The notes: generated from the letters alone by a model not told the origin. A stretch of 64,000 nt of DNA from Caulobacter sp. (GCA_016125585.1 WGLL01000007.1:284906-348905), one strand, 5' to 3'. Numbered from the stretch's first letter, positions 19,043 through 28,904 are shown. Numbers and translations: made by a program.

Positions 19043-19854
19043 GCGACAGTTTCCAGCCCAATCTCGATTTCGTCGCCGCCAACGAGGCGGCCGAAGACGG
19101 CGAGGCCCTGGTCATCGATGTCGACGGCTATGAGGGCCCGCTGCACGTCCTGCTGGCCCTGGCCCGCAGCCAGAAGGTCGATCTGCTCAAGATGTCGATC
19201 ACCCGCCTGGCCGAACAGTATCTGGCCTTCGTCCACCGGGCCCGGTCGCTGCGCTTCTCGCTGGCCGCCGACTATCTGGTGATGGCCGCCTGGCTGGCCT
19301 ACCTGAAATCCCGCCTGCTGCTGCCCCGGCCCGACAAGGGCAGGGGAGACGAGGCCCCGGCCGAGGAAGTCGCCGCCAACCTGGCTTTCCGCCTCGCCAA
19401 GCTGGACGCCATGCGCAAGGCCTCCGAAGCCCTCAACCTGCGCCCGCGCCTCAAGCGCGACGTCTTCACCCGGGGCGATCCCGAACAGGTCAAGGTGGTC
19501 GGGCAGGGCCGTCTGGAGGGCGACCTCTATCAGCTGATGAGCGCCTACATCGGCCAGCGCAAGCGCGAGCACTATCGCACCTACCGCCCCCAGGCCCCGA
19601 TCGCCTATGGCCTGGAAGACGCGCGTGGCCGCCTGCGGGAAATGCTGCCGGAACTGTCCCACTGGACGCCCCTGTCCGGGGTGGCGCCCTGTCCGCATGA
19701 CGAAGACGGACCCAGCCGCGCCAGCTATCTGGCCTCGACCCTCTCGGCCAGCCTTGAGCTGGTGAAGGAAGGGGAGCTGGAAGCCAGGCAGCTCGAGGCC
19801 TTCGCCGACCTCTATCTCAAGGTCCGGACCCGCAGACCGGAGGCCGCCGCGTGA
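19039..19854 (+). CDS. scpA: Segregation and condensation protein A
   Basis: YEGPLHVLLALARSQKVDLLKMSI...YLVMAAWLAYLKSRLLLP. Confidence 0.93.
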   Translation: MSDSFQPNLDFVAANEAAEDGEALVIDVDGYEGPLHVLLALARSQKVDLLKMSITRLAEQYLAFVHRARSLRFSLAADYLVMAAWLAYLKSRLLLPRPDKGRGDEAPAEEVAANLAFRLAKLDAMRKASEALNLRPRLKRDVFTRGDPEQVKVVGQGRLEGDLYQLMSAYIGQRKREHYRTYRPQAPIAYGLEDARGRLREMLPELSHWTPLSGVAPCPHDEDGPSRASYLASTLSASLELVKEGELEARQLEAFADLYLKVRTRRPEAAA

Positions 19855-20507
19855 GTGCAGCCGATCATGTCGAACGCTGCGTCGAGGCGCTGCTTTTCGC
19901 GGCGGCGGAACCCCTGAGCCTGGCCGATCTGGCCCGGCGCCTGCCGGAAGGGGCGGACGTCGCCGCGGCCATTGTCGCGCTGCGCCAGCGGTTCGACGGC
20001 CGCGGGGTGGAGCTGGTCGAGGTCGCCGGTCGCTGGCGCCTCCAGACCGCGCCCGATCTCGCCTTCCTCATGACCGAGGAGCGGGAGGAGCCCCGGCGCC
20101 TGTCGCGGGCCGCGCAGGAGACCCTCGCCATCATCGCCTACCACCAGCCCGTCACCCGCGCCGAGATCGAGGTGGTCCGCGGCGTCCAGGCCAGCCGCGG
20201 CACGTTGGACGTGCTGCTGGAGCTGGGCCTGGTGCGGATGCGCGGGCGCCGCCGCACGCCGGGGCGGCCGGTGACCTACGGCACCACCGATCTCTTCCTC
20301 GAGCACTTCGGCCTCGCCAGCCTGGCCGATCTGCCGGGCATGACCGACATGAAGGCGTTGGGGCTGCTGGACATGAACCTGCCGCCCGGCTTCTCGGTGC
20401 CCGATCCCAGCCTGGCGACCGACGCCTCGGAGCAGGAAGACGAACTGGATCTGGAAGGCGGCGAGGAGCCGGAATTCGTCCAGGACTACGTCGGGGAAGA
20501 AAGCTAG
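19851..20507 (+). CDS. scpB: Segregation and condensation protein B
   Basis: VERCVEALLFAAAEPLSLADLARRL...QETLAIIAYHQPVTRAEIEVVRGV...GRRRTPGRPVTYGTTDLFLEHFGL. Confidence 0.93.
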   Translation: MSAADHVERCVEALLFAAAEPLSLADLARRLPEGADVAAAIVALRQRFDGRGVELVEVAGRWRLQTAPDLAFLMTEEREEPRRLSRAAQETLAIIAYHQPVTRAEIEVVRGVQASRGTLDVLLELGLVRMRGRRRTPGRPVTYGTTDLFLEHFGLASLADLPGMTDMKALGLLDMNLPPGFSVPDPSLATDASEQEDELDLEGGEEPEFVQDYVGEES

Positions 20508-20650
20508 AGAGGCCGGTCTGCGAAATCGGACCCGGAATGGCCGGATAAATCGGCTTTCATTTGGTCCGCGGCCATGAGACCGCCTATATAGGTCGCTATC
20601 GGAATAGCTGCGCCGCTCCGGGTTGGGGCGGCAAGAAGGAGTTGGCCCCC

Positions 20651-20920
20651 ATGGGTGGCATGAGCTGGATTCACTGGGCAATCGTCATTGGCGTCGCCGC
20701 GCTGCTGTTCGGCGGCCGCGGCAAGCTGTCGTCCCTGATGGGCGACGCGGCCAAGGGCATCAAGGCGTTCCAGGACGGTCTGAAGGGCGAGAGCGAGCCG
20801 GAAGTCGAGGAAGAGCCCGTTCCCGCCAAGCCGCTGCCCCGCGCCAAGGCGGCTCCGAAGGCGGCGTCCAAGGCGGCTCCCAAGCGGGCGACCGCCAAGA
20901 AAGACCAGATCGTTTCCTGA
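20651..20920 (+). CDS. tatA: Sec-independent translocase TatA
   Basis: [37 protein letters not shown]; followed by tatB and tatC. Confidence 0.9.
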   Translation: MGGMSWIHWAIVIGVAALLFGGRGKLSSLMGDAAKGIKAFQDGLKGESEPEVEEEPVPAKPLPRAKAAPKAASKAAPKRATAKKDQIVS

Positions 20921-20973
20921 CGTCGGCCGCAACGGGCTTGATCGCCCCTCGCCAAACGCCCTAAGGCGCACCC

Positions 20974-21588
20974 ATGCTATCGCCACATATCGGCGTCTCC
21001 GAAATGCTGCTCGTGGCCGCCGTGGCCCTGATCGTCGTGGGACCCAAGGATCTTCCGCTGCTGATGCGCCGGGTCGGGCAGTTCATCGCCCGCCTGCGCG
21101 GCATGGCGGCCGAATTCCGCAACAGCTTCGAGGACATGGCCCGCCAGACCGAGCTCGATGAACTCCGCAAGGAAGTCGAGGCGATGCGCAGCGGCCAGTT
21201 CACCCAGCCGCTGCAGGACACCGCGGAGATGATGAAGGACGAGACGGTCGATCAGGTCTTCTCCGACATCGACGCCGGCCTGAAGACCGGCGAGGTGACC
21301 TTCGCCCCGCACCGGGGTTACCAGCCGCCGTCGGAGACGGCCGACCCCGTTCCTGAAAAGAAGGCCCGCAAGCCCCGCGCGAAGGCCGTCTCCGACACGC
21401 CCGCCAAGGCCTCCCCCGCCAAAACCCCGAAGGCCAAAGCCCCGAAGGCCAAAGCCCCGATGGCCAAGGCCAAACCCGTCGCGACCAAGACGGCCCAGAA
21501 GGCGACACCGACCAGGACCGCTGCGGCCGCCAAGGCCCCCAGGCCGACGGCGAGCAAGGCGCGCACGACGCGGGGATCCAGCGCATGA
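20974..21588 (+). CDS. tatB: Sec-independent translocase TatB
   Basis: GVSEMLLVAAVALIVVGPKDLPLLMRRVGQFIARLRGMAAEFRNSFEDMARQTELDELRKE. Confidence 0.93.
   Translation: MLSPHIGVSEMLLVAAVALIVVGPKDLPLLMRRVGQFIARLRGMAAEFRNSFEDMARQTELDELRKEVEAMRSGQFTQPLQDTAEMMKDETVDQVFSDIDAGLKTGEVTFAPHRGYQPPSETADPVPEKKARKPRAKAVSDTPAKASPAKTPKAKAPKAKAPMAKAKPVATKTAQKATPTRTAAAAKAPRPTASKARTTRGSSA
21426..21470 (+). repeat. 15-bp tandem repeat (cccgaaggccaaagc) x3, third copy diverged, inside tatB
   Basis: Encodes the PKAKAPKAKAPMAKAK stretch of the basic C-terminal tail. Confidence 0.85.
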
Positions 21589-22487
21589 GCGCCGTTGACG
21601 AAGAGAGCGAGGTCGAGGCCTCGCGCGCCCCGCTGCTGTCCCATCTGGTCGAGCTGCGCAGCCGCCTGATCATCTGCGTGGTGGCGCTGGTGATCGGATT
21701 TGGCGTCTGCTTCTATTTCGCCGATCCGCTGTTCCAGTTCCTGCTGCGTCCCTTCACCACGGCCAGCGACCTGTTCGCCGCCCAGCAGGCCAACGGCGGC
21801 CATCACAACATCTTCGACATCCGTCACGCCTTCGACCTGATGAAGGCGCTGATCGGCCAGGAGCACACCTCCGGCGGTCATCTGAAGCTGATCTACACGG
21901 CGGCGCTGGAGCTGTTCTTCGCCAAGTTGAAGGTGGCCGGCTTCGGCGCCCTGATCCTGACCTTCCCGGTCCTGGCCTGGCAGCTCTACCGGTTCGTCGC
22001 GCCAGGCCTCTACCGCAAGGAACGCCACACCTTCCTGCCGTTCCTGGTGGCCTCGCCGGTGCTGTTCACCATCGGCGCGGCGCTGGTCTACTACGTGATG
22101 CTGCCGTTTGTGCTGTGGTTCGCCCTGTCGCAGCAGATTTCCACCGAGGGGGTCTCGGTCGAGCTGACGCCCAAGGTCGATGAATATCTGTCGCTGGTGA
22201 CGGCCCTGGTCCTGGCGTTCGGCCTCTGCTTCCAGCTGCCCGTGGTGCTCACCCTGGCCGGCCTGGCCGGGCTGGTCAGCTCCAAGATGCTGCGCTCCGG
22301 GCGGCGCTACGCCATCCTTGGGGTCTTCATCGTCGCCGCCATCACCACCCCGCCCGATCCGGTCAGTCAACTGATGCTGGCCCTGCCGATCTGCCTGCTC
22401 TACGAGGTTTCGATCTGGTGCGTCTGGCTGATCGAGCGGCGCCGGAAGAAGGACGAGGACAGCCAGGACATGGTGGCGCTGGACTGA
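21585..22487 (+). CDS. tatC: Sec-independent translocase TatC
   Basis: APLLSHLVELRSRLI; multi-TM; RRYAILGVFIVAAITTPPDPVSQLMLALPICLLYEVSIW. Confidence 0.95.
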   Translation: MSAVDEESEVEASRAPLLSHLVELRSRLIICVVALVIGFGVCFYFADPLFQFLLRPFTTASDLFAAQQANGGHHNIFDIRHAFDLMKALIGQEHTSGGHLKLIYTAALELFFAKLKVAGFGALILTFPVLAWQLYRFVAPGLYRKERHTFLPFLVASPVLFTIGAALVYYVMLPFVLWFALSQQISTEGVSVELTPKVDEYLSLVTALVLAFGLCFQLPVVLTLAGLAGLVSSKMLRSGRRYAILGVFIVAAITTPPDPVSQLMLALPICLLYEVSIWCVWLIERRRKKDEDSQDMVALD

Positions 22488-22570
22488 AATCGAAGCGCCG
22501 CGTTGCAGCCTTGATGGCGAGCCTATAGGTTCCGCCTCCACCATTTCCCTCCCAGCGGAGTCTCTCTTTC

Positions 22571-23329
22571 GTGGTCGATGTTTTCGAAGAGGTCGAGGAG
22601 CAACTCCGGACCGAACGCTATATGGCCCTCGCCAAGCGGGCCCTGCCCTGGGCGATCGGGCTGGCCGTGGCCGTTGTCGTCATCGGCGTCGGGGTCTGGG
22701 GCTGGGACGCCATGCGCACCGCCAGCCAGGCCAAGGCGTCCACAACGCTGAGCCAGGCGATCAAGGCCAAGAGCGAGAATGCGACCTCGACGGCCTTCAA
22801 CCAGTTCGGCGAAGTCGCCAAGAGCGGCCCCCCCGCCTACAAGGCCCTGGCGCTGATGCAGCAGGGCGGGATGCGGCTCGAGGCCGGCGCCACCGGCGAG
22901 GCCGTGGCCTTCTTCGACCAGGCCGCCAAGGCCGCGCCCGACCCGGCCCTGGCTGACTGGGCCAGCCTGCGGGCCGCCTTCGCCCTGTTCGACACCGCCC
23001 CCTACGCCGACGTCGAGAAGCGGCTGATCCCGCTGGCCGGCGAAAAGCGGCCCTTCCGCCTCGAAGCCAAGGAGGCCCTGGCCTTCCTCAAGCTGCGCGA
23101 CGGCAAGTTCAAGGAAGCCCGCACCGAGTTTGTGGTTCTGTCGCAGATCTTCGACGCCACCCCCGGCATGCGCCAGCGCGCCAAGGCGGCGATCGCCCTG
23201 ATCGATTCCGGCGGCGCGGCGGTGATGGACAAGGCGGCCAAGATGGCGGCCGAGGCCCCGCCGCCTCCGGCCGGCGGCCTGCCGCCCGGCATGCAGATGC
23301 CCCCCGGGGCCGGCGGACCGCCTCAATGA
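22571..23329 (+). CDS. YfgM/TPR-like membrane protein upstream of bamB
   Basis: VFEEVEEQLRTERYMALAKRALPWAIGLAVAVVVIGVGVWGW, then TPR-like helices; position before bamB. Confidence 0.8.
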   Translation: MVDVFEEVEEQLRTERYMALAKRALPWAIGLAVAVVVIGVGVWGWDAMRTASQAKASTTLSQAIKAKSENATSTAFNQFGEVAKSGPPAYKALALMQQGGMRLEAGATGEAVAFFDQAAKAAPDPALADWASLRAAFALFDTAPYADVEKRLIPLAGEKRPFRLEAKEALAFLKLRDGKFKEARTEFVVLSQIFDATPGMRQRAKAAIALIDSGGAAVMDKAAKMAAEAPPPPAGGLPPGMQMPPGAGGPPQ

Positions 23330-23444
23330 TGGCCATCAGAGCCATCCGCCTCAAATCCGCCTTCGCCGTCGCCCAATCGCAATATGGGGGGATGGCGAAG
23401 GCCGGAACCCGACTGTCGTTGCCCACTGCCTTCGAGGCCCATTC

Positions 23445-24803
23445 ATGACTGCTCGTCGCGCCACACTGACCGCCGTTGTCCTCGGCCTCGCGGTGGCGGC
23501 AGCCGGCTGTTCCACCGTTTCCGGAACGGTCGACCGCCTCAATCCCTTCAAGCCCAAGGAAGTGAAGGACGAGGCCGCCGATGGCCGGCGGATCAGCGTC
23601 ATCGCCTTTGACGAGAAGGTCGAGCAGGCCGAGGGGCTCAAGGGCCTCGACTTCTACATCCCGCCGCCGGCGCCCCAGCCTGACTGGACCGTGCCGGGCG
23701 GGCCGACCGAAGTCGCCGTCGAGAACATCGACGCCGCGCCGGCCTTCGAAATCGCCTGGCGCAAGGGCTTCGGCAAGGGGTCCAGCGCCAAGATCCATGT
23801 CACCGCGCCGCCGATCATGGCGGATGGCCGCGTCTATGTGATGGACGCCGAGGCCGATGTCGCCGCCCTCGACGCCAGGACCGGCGCGGTGATCTGGCGC
23901 CGCACCCTCAAGTCCGAGAACCGCCGCGACAAGACCGCCTTCGGCGGCGGCGTCGCCTTCGCCAATGGCAAGGTCTATGTCAGCTCCGGCTACCGTTTCG
24001 TCGCCGAGCTCGACGCGGCCACCGGTGCGGTGGGCTGGCGGCAGGACACCGCCTCTCCGGTGCATGGGGCCCCGACCGTGGCCGGCGGCCGGGTCTACGC
24101 CATCAGCACCGACAACGAGCTGCTGACCTTCGACGCGGTGACCGGGACCCCGGGCTGGAACTACCAGGCTCTGGTTGAACCGGCGCGAATTCTTTCGGCC
24201 TCCAGCCCGACAGTGACGGGCGATGTGGTCGTCGCCGCGTTCGCCTCGGGCGAGCTGGTCGCCCTGCGCGCCGGCAACGGCAACGACCTGTGGAACAACG
24301 CCCTGTCCCGCGCCAGCCGCACCAACGCCCTGTCGGAAATTCGCGACGTGGCCGGCCGGCCGGTGGTGTTCAAGGGCGACGTGTTCGCCGCCAGCCACTC
24401 GGGCGTCTTCGCCTCCATCGACCTGCGCACCGGCCAGGCCCGCTGGTCGCTGCCGGTCTCCTCGATCACCACCCCCTGGCCCGCCGGCGACGTCGTCTAC
24501 ATCATCTCCCGGGCCGGCGAGCTGATCTGCGCCTCGCGTGAGAACGGCCAAGTCTACTGGATCAAGGACCTCAACGAGGGGATCAAGAAGACCAAGGATC
24601 GTCACCTGTTCTACGGCCCGATCATCGCCTCGAACCGGCTGATCATCGTTTCCAACGACGGCCGCGCCCTGGCGCTCGATCCCAAGACCGGCGAGATCAA
24701 GAAGACCCTCAAGCTGGGTTCGCCGGCGCTGATCACGCCGATCGCCGCGGGCGGGATGGTCTATGTGGTGACCGACAAGGCCGAACTGATCGCCATTCGC
24801 TAA
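23445..24803 (+). CDS. bamB: Outer membrane assembly lipoprotein BamB
   Basis: Lipobox AAGC; PQQ-like beta-propeller repeats (VYVMDAEADVAALDARTGAVIWRR, ALALDPKTGEIKKTLKLG). Confidence 0.9.
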   Translation: MTARRATLTAVVLGLAVAAAGCSTVSGTVDRLNPFKPKEVKDEAADGRRISVIAFDEKVEQAEGLKGLDFYIPPPAPQPDWTVPGGPTEVAVENIDAAPAFEIAWRKGFGKGSSAKIHVTAPPIMADGRVYVMDAEADVAALDARTGAVIWRRTLKSENRRDKTAFGGGVAFANGKVYVSSGYRFVAELDAATGAVGWRQDTASPVHGAPTVAGGRVYAISTDNELLTFDAVTGTPGWNYQALVEPARILSASSPTVTGDVVVAAFASGELVALRAGNGNDLWNNALSRASRTNALSEIRDVAGRPVVFKGDVFAASHSGVFASIDLRTGQARWSLPVSSITTPWPAGDVVYIISRAGELICASRENGQVYWIKDLNEGIKKTKDRHLFYGPIIASNRLIIVSNDGRALALDPKTGEIKKTLKLGSPALITPIAAGGMVYVVTDKAELIAIR

Positions 24804-24823
24804 ACCTACGCAAAACTTGTATT

Positions 24824-24858
24824 GAGGCGGCGGTTCTGCGAAGAGCCGCCGCCTCTTT
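24824..24858 (+). terminator. Probable Rho-independent terminator after bamB
   Basis: GAGGCGGCGG...CCGCCGCCTC stem extended inward by about 4 further pairs, then TTTGCATTTTG. Confidence 0.75.
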
Positions 24859-24938
24859 GCATTTTGCCCGAAATTGAATGAGCCATATCGTCCCGACCGG
24901 ATAGACTTGGGTTTGTTCCGGAAAGCCTCCTACCGTCC

Positions 24939-26486
24939 ATGGCCCTGAAACTCGCAATCGTCGGACGTCCCAACGTCGGCAAGTCCACCCTGTTCAACCG
25001 CCTGGCGGGGAAGAAACTGGCGATCGTCGACGATCGGCCGGGCGTCACCCGCGACCGTCGCTTCGCCAGCGGCAGCATCGGCGACATGAACCTGTCGCTG
25101 GTCGACACCGCCGGGTTCGAGGACGTCGATGACGATACGCTCGAAGCCCGCATGCGGCGCCAGACCGAACTGGCCATCGACGAGGCCGACGTCTGCCTGT
25201 TCCTGATCGACGCCCGCGAGGGGGTCACCCCGCTGGACGAGGTGTTCGCCGAGATCCTGCGCCGGCGCGACAAGCCGGTGCTGCTGGGCGCCAACAAGGC
25301 CGAGGGCAAACAGGGCGACCCGGGCATCGCCGAGGCCTGGACCCTGGGCTTCGGCGAGCCGATCCCGATCAGCGGCGAGCATGGCGAGGGAATGGCGGAC
25401 CTCTACGCCGCCCTGGTCAATATCGCCCCGGAGCACCAGGACGACGAGGCTGACGACGAGGGCGACAAGCCGGTGCGGCTGGCCATCGTCGGCCGCCCCA
25501 ACGCCGGCAAGTCGACCCTGGTCAACGCCCTGATCGGCGAGGACCGCATGCTGACCGGCCCGGAAGCCGGCATCACCCGCGACTCCATTTCGGTGGAGTG
25601 GGAATGGGATGGCAAGAAGGTCCGGCTGGTCGATACCGCCGGCCTGCGCAAGAAGGCGCGTATCCAGGAAAAGCTCGAGCAGCTGTCGGTGTCCGACAGT
25701 ATTCGCACCATCGTCTATGCCGAGGTGGTGCTGCTGGTGATGGACGCCACCCACCCCTTCGAGGTCCAGGATCTGCAGCTGGCCGATCTGGTCGAGCGCG
25801 AAGGCCGGGCCCTGGTCTTCGTGCTGGCCAAATGGGACCTGGTCGAGGACCAGGCTGAGACCCTGAAGAACTTCCGCGAACACGCCGAGCGCATGCTGCC
25901 GCAGGTGCGGGGCGCGCCGGTGGTCGCCCTGTCGGCCGAGACCGGCTTCAATCTCGACAAGCTGATGCCGGCGGTGATCCGCACCTATACGAACTGGTCG
26001 ACCAAGGTGAAGACCCGCGACCTCAACGACTGGCTGGCCCTGGCCGTGCAGCGCCACCCGCCGCCCGCCGTCAACGGCAAGCGGATCAAGCCCAAGTATG
26101 TGGCCCAGACCAAGGCCCGTCCGCCGACCTTCGTGCTGTTCTCCAGCCGCGCCAATCAGATGCCCGAACACTACCGGCGCTATCTGATCAACTCGATCCG
26201 GGAGAGCTTCGACCTGCCGGGGGTGCCGATTCGCATCACCATCAAGTCGGGCGCCAATCCCTACGCCGACGCGCAGGGCGACAAGCGGCCGATGGGGTCG
26301 GGGACCAAGCGGGGTCCGCGCGACAAGCCCAAGAAGGTCGGCGTCACCGAGAACGCCAAGGAAGCCAAGCAGCTTCGGGTCAAGAAGGCCAACAAGGTCA
26401 AGCGTCAGGCCAGGGAAGCGGCCTCCGCGACCGCCGCCAAGCCGGTCATCCGGTCGCGGACCCAAAAGCCCGGGCGGCTGAAATAG
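24939..26486 (+). CDS. der: GTPase Der (EngA)
   Basis: Two G domains (GRPNVGKSTLFNRLAG; GRPNAGKSTLVNALIGEDRMLTGPEAGITRD) plus KH-like C-terminus. Confidence 0.96.
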   Translation: MALKLAIVGRPNVGKSTLFNRLAGKKLAIVDDRPGVTRDRRFASGSIGDMNLSLVDTAGFEDVDDDTLEARMRRQTELAIDEADVCLFLIDAREGVTPLDEVFAEILRRRDKPVLLGANKAEGKQGDPGIAEAWTLGFGEPIPISGEHGEGMADLYAALVNIAPEHQDDEADDEGDKPVRLAIVGRPNAGKSTLVNALIGEDRMLTGPEAGITRDSISVEWEWDGKKVRLVDTAGLRKKARIQEKLEQLSVSDSIRTIVYAEVVLLVMDATHPFEVQDLQLADLVEREGRALVFVLAKWDLVEDQAETLKNFREHAERMLPQVRGAPVVALSAETGFNLDKLMPAVIRTYTNWSTKVKTRDLNDWLALAVQRHPPPAVNGKRIKPKYVAQTKARPPTFVLFSSRANQMPEHYRRYLINSIRESFDLPGVPIRITIKSGANPYADAQGDKRPMGSGTKRGPRDKPKKVGVTENAKEAKQLRVKKANKVKRQAREAASATAAKPVIRSRTQKPGRLK

Positions 26487-26502
26487 CCTTCAACCCGCTG
26501 CT

Positions 26503-27225
26503 TCAGGCCTTGAACAGAACGGTTTCGACCGCGGCGGGCAGGTCCGTGCGAGCGGCCAGGTCGACAACCAGCGGACCGATGGCGGCCGGCTCCGGCAAGG
26601 TCAGGGGATCCTCGCCGGGATAGGCCTCGGCGCGCATCCGGGTGCGCATCTGCCCAGGGTCCAGCAGGACCGCGCGCACGCTGGTCTGCTCAAGTTCATC
26701 GGCCCAGCACTTCACCATCGCCTCCATGCCGGCCTTGCTGGCGGCGTAGGGCGCCCAGAAGGCCTTGGGCCGGGCCACGCGGCCTGTGGTGACAAAGATG
26801 GCCCGACCGGCTTCCGAGGCCCTCAGGAGGGGCTCGAAGGAGCGTATCAACCGCCAGGTCGCCGTCAGATTGACCGTCAGGGTCTCATCCCAGTGTTTGG
26901 GCTCAACGTGACTGGTGGGCGACAGGCCGCCCAGGACCGCGGCGGCGTGAAAAACGATGTCCAGCCGACCGAAGCGCTCGTGCAGGGCGCCGCCGATCGT
27001 ATCGAGGTCCTCGGGCTTGCGCAGATCGATGGGAACCAGGGTTGCCCGCTCGCCGGTCAGGGCGAGGATTTCGTCGTCCAGCGCCTCCAGGCCGCCCTGG
27101 GTGCGGCCAAGGGCGATGATGTGGGCGCCGGCGCCGGCCAGGGCCACCGCGGCCGCGTAGCCGATGCCGCGGGTGGCGCCGGTGACGAGGGCGATCTTGC
27201 CCTTGAGAGGAAGGTCTTGGGTCAT
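26503..27225 (-). CDS. SDR-family oxidoreductase
   Basis: ALVTGATRGIGYAAAVALAGAGAHI, YAASKAGMEAMVKCWADE. Confidence 0.92.
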   Translation of the reverse strand: MTQDLPLKGKIALVTGATRGIGYAAAVALAGAGAHIIALGRTQGGLEALDDEILALTGERATLVPIDLRKPEDLDTIGGALHERFGRLDIVFHAAAVLGGLSPTSHVEPKHWDETLTVNLTATWRLIRSFEPLLRASEAGRAIFVTTGRVARPKAFWAPYAASKAGMEAMVKCWADELEQTSVRAVLLDPGQMRTRMRAEAYPGEDPLTLPEPAAIGPLVVDLAARTDLPAAVETVLFKA

Positions 27226-27240
27226 GAGCCGGGGTTTAGA

Positions 27241-27345
27241 GCCTGTTCCGATAAGTGGGAACCGGTTATCGGACCAAACAGGCGACAACAAAGACTCTGG
27301 AGCAGCGCGGTTTGAGTCCATCAAAGCGCGCCCTGCTCTAGCGGG
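27241..27345. repeat. Mosaic palindromic intergenic repeat (REP/RPE-like)
   Basis: GCCTGTT-CCGATAA-gtgggaaccgg-TTATCGG-acca-AACAGGC followed by GGAGCAGcGCGgTTTGA...TCAAAgCGCgccCTGCTC. Confidence 0.7.
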
Positions 27346-28333
27346 CCGGAGCGGTTTGTCCCTGCGCCTCTTCAGGTCGGAGTGCATATCGCCGGGCCAG
27401 CCAGGCGCAGGCCAGCATCTGCATCTGGTGATAGATCATCAGCGGCACGATCATCACGCCGGCCATGGCCGGGACGAACAGGATGGCGGCCATCGGGGCG
27501 CCGGTGACCAGGCTCTTCTTGGAGCCGCAGAAGATCAGCACGATCTGGTCCTCGACGGAAAATCCGAGGGCCTTGCCCAACCGCGCGGTGATCAGCAGCA
27601 CCAGGGCCAGCAAGGCGGCGCAGAGCAGGGCCACGACCGCCAGTTCGCCAATCGACACCCGGCTCCAGACCCCCTCGTTCACCGCGTGGCTGAAGGCCGA
27701 ATAGACGACCAGCAGGATGGCGCCCCGATCGACGAGGCCGACGATGGCCTTGTTTCGCTCCAGCAGGCCGCCGAGCCAGGGCCGGGCGATCTGCCCGGCG
27801 ATGAAGGGGACCAGCAGCTGGAGGAGGATGTCGCCGACCGCCCCGAGGCCAGGCCCCGCGCCCTGGGCATGCATCAGCAGTCCGACGAGCAGCGGCGTCG
27901 CGGCCATGCCCAGCAGGTTGGACGCGGAGGCGGCGCAGACCGCCGCCGCGACATTGCCCCGCGCCAGGGCGGTGAAGGCGATCGACGACTGCACCGTCGA
28001 GGGCAGGCAACAGAGAAACAGCATCCCCATCGCAAGGGGCGCCGGGAGTATGGCCGCGGGCAGCAGGCCGACGCCAAGGCCCAGCAGGGGAAAGAGCAGG
28101 AAGCTGACGGCGAGTACCGCCAGATGAAGCCGCCAGTGGGTCAGTCCAGCGACCACCGCCTGCCGCGACAGCTTGGCCCCGTGCAGGAAGAACAGCAGGG
28201 CCACCACGGCCTTTGATCCGGGGCCGAGAACCGCTTCGGCGGCCCCCCTGGCTGGCAGGAAGGACGCAAGCAGAACCACGCCCAGCAAGGCCAGGATGTA
28301 GGGATCGGGGCGGAAGGCGGCGAGGCGCTTCAC
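27338..28333 (-). CDS. Bile acid:sodium symporter (SBF-like) family transporter
   Basis: About 10 TM; LLFFLHGAKLSRQAVVAGLTHWRLHLAVLAVSFLLFPLLGL, CCLPSTVQSSIAFTALARGNVAAAVCAASASNLLG; likely GTG start at about 28333. Confidence 0.88.
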   Translation of the reverse strand: MKRLAAFRPDPYILALLGVVLLASFLPARGAAEAVLGPGSKAVVALLFFLHGAKLSRQAVVAGLTHWRLHLAVLAVSFLLFPLLGLGVGLLPAAILPAPLAMGMLFLCCLPSTVQSSIAFTALARGNVAAAVCAASASNLLGMAATPLLVGLLMHAQGAGPGLGAVGDILLQLLVPFIAGQIARPWLGGLLERNKAIVGLVDRGAILLVVYSAFSHAVNEGVWSRVSIGELAVVALLCAALLALVLLITARLGKALGFSVEDQIVLIFCGSKKSLVTGAPMAAILFVPAMAGVMIVPLMIYHQMQMLACAWLARRYALRPEEAQGQTAPAR

Positions 28334-28436
28334 GCGGCTGGCGCGATAATTGCGAGGAGTCGAAAACGGCTCAGGAGCGCGAAACCGGATCGACCGCCGG
28401 GCGTTGCGGACAGCGAAGGAGGCATGCACGGTCGCG

Positions 28437-28844
28437 ATGACAGCCAGAGTGTTAATTGTCGAGGATGAAATCCTCACCGCCATGGAACTGGAAACCGTGT
28501 TGACCGAGTGCGGCTATGAGGTCGTGGGGATCGCGCCCGATTCCGCCAGCGCGCGGGCCCTGGTCGAGGGCCAGCGCATCGATGTGGCCCTGGTCGACGT
28601 AAACCTCAGGGACGGTCGGACCGGCGTCCGCCTTGGCGCCGAACTGGCCCAGGTCGCCGACGCCAAGGTGATCTACCTGACCGCCCACCCCCTGCCGCCG
28701 CACGAGCGGCCCCCCGGCGTGCTTGGCCTGCTGACCAAGCCCAGCGACGAACGGATCGTTCTGGGCGCCATGCGCTTTGCGCTGTCCGAGCGCGGCAATC
28801 CGATGTCCCCGCCGCCGCCGCCGGCCCTGCAACTGTTCCACTGA
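28437..28844 (+). CDS. Single-domain response regulator
   Basis: MTARVLIVEDEILTAMELETVLTECGYEVVG...DVALVDVNL...KVIYLTAHP; REC domain only. Confidence 0.88.
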   Translation: MTARVLIVEDEILTAMELETVLTECGYEVVGIAPDSASARALVEGQRIDVALVDVNLRDGRTGVRLGAELAQVADAKVIYLTAHPLPPHERPPGVLGLLTKPSDERIVLGAMRFALSERGNPMSPPPPPALQLFH

Positions 28845-28904
28845 TACAAGAAATGACGGCCAGACCGGCCGGCCCCGCGGCTGGCCGGTGCGTCCGCATG
28901 CCTG

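Noticed and set aside
23361-23400. CTTCGCC...GGCGAAG inverted repeat between the YfgM-like gene and bamB
   Set aside because: Only 7-bp arms with a 26-nt loop and no T-run; expected by chance in GC-rich DNA
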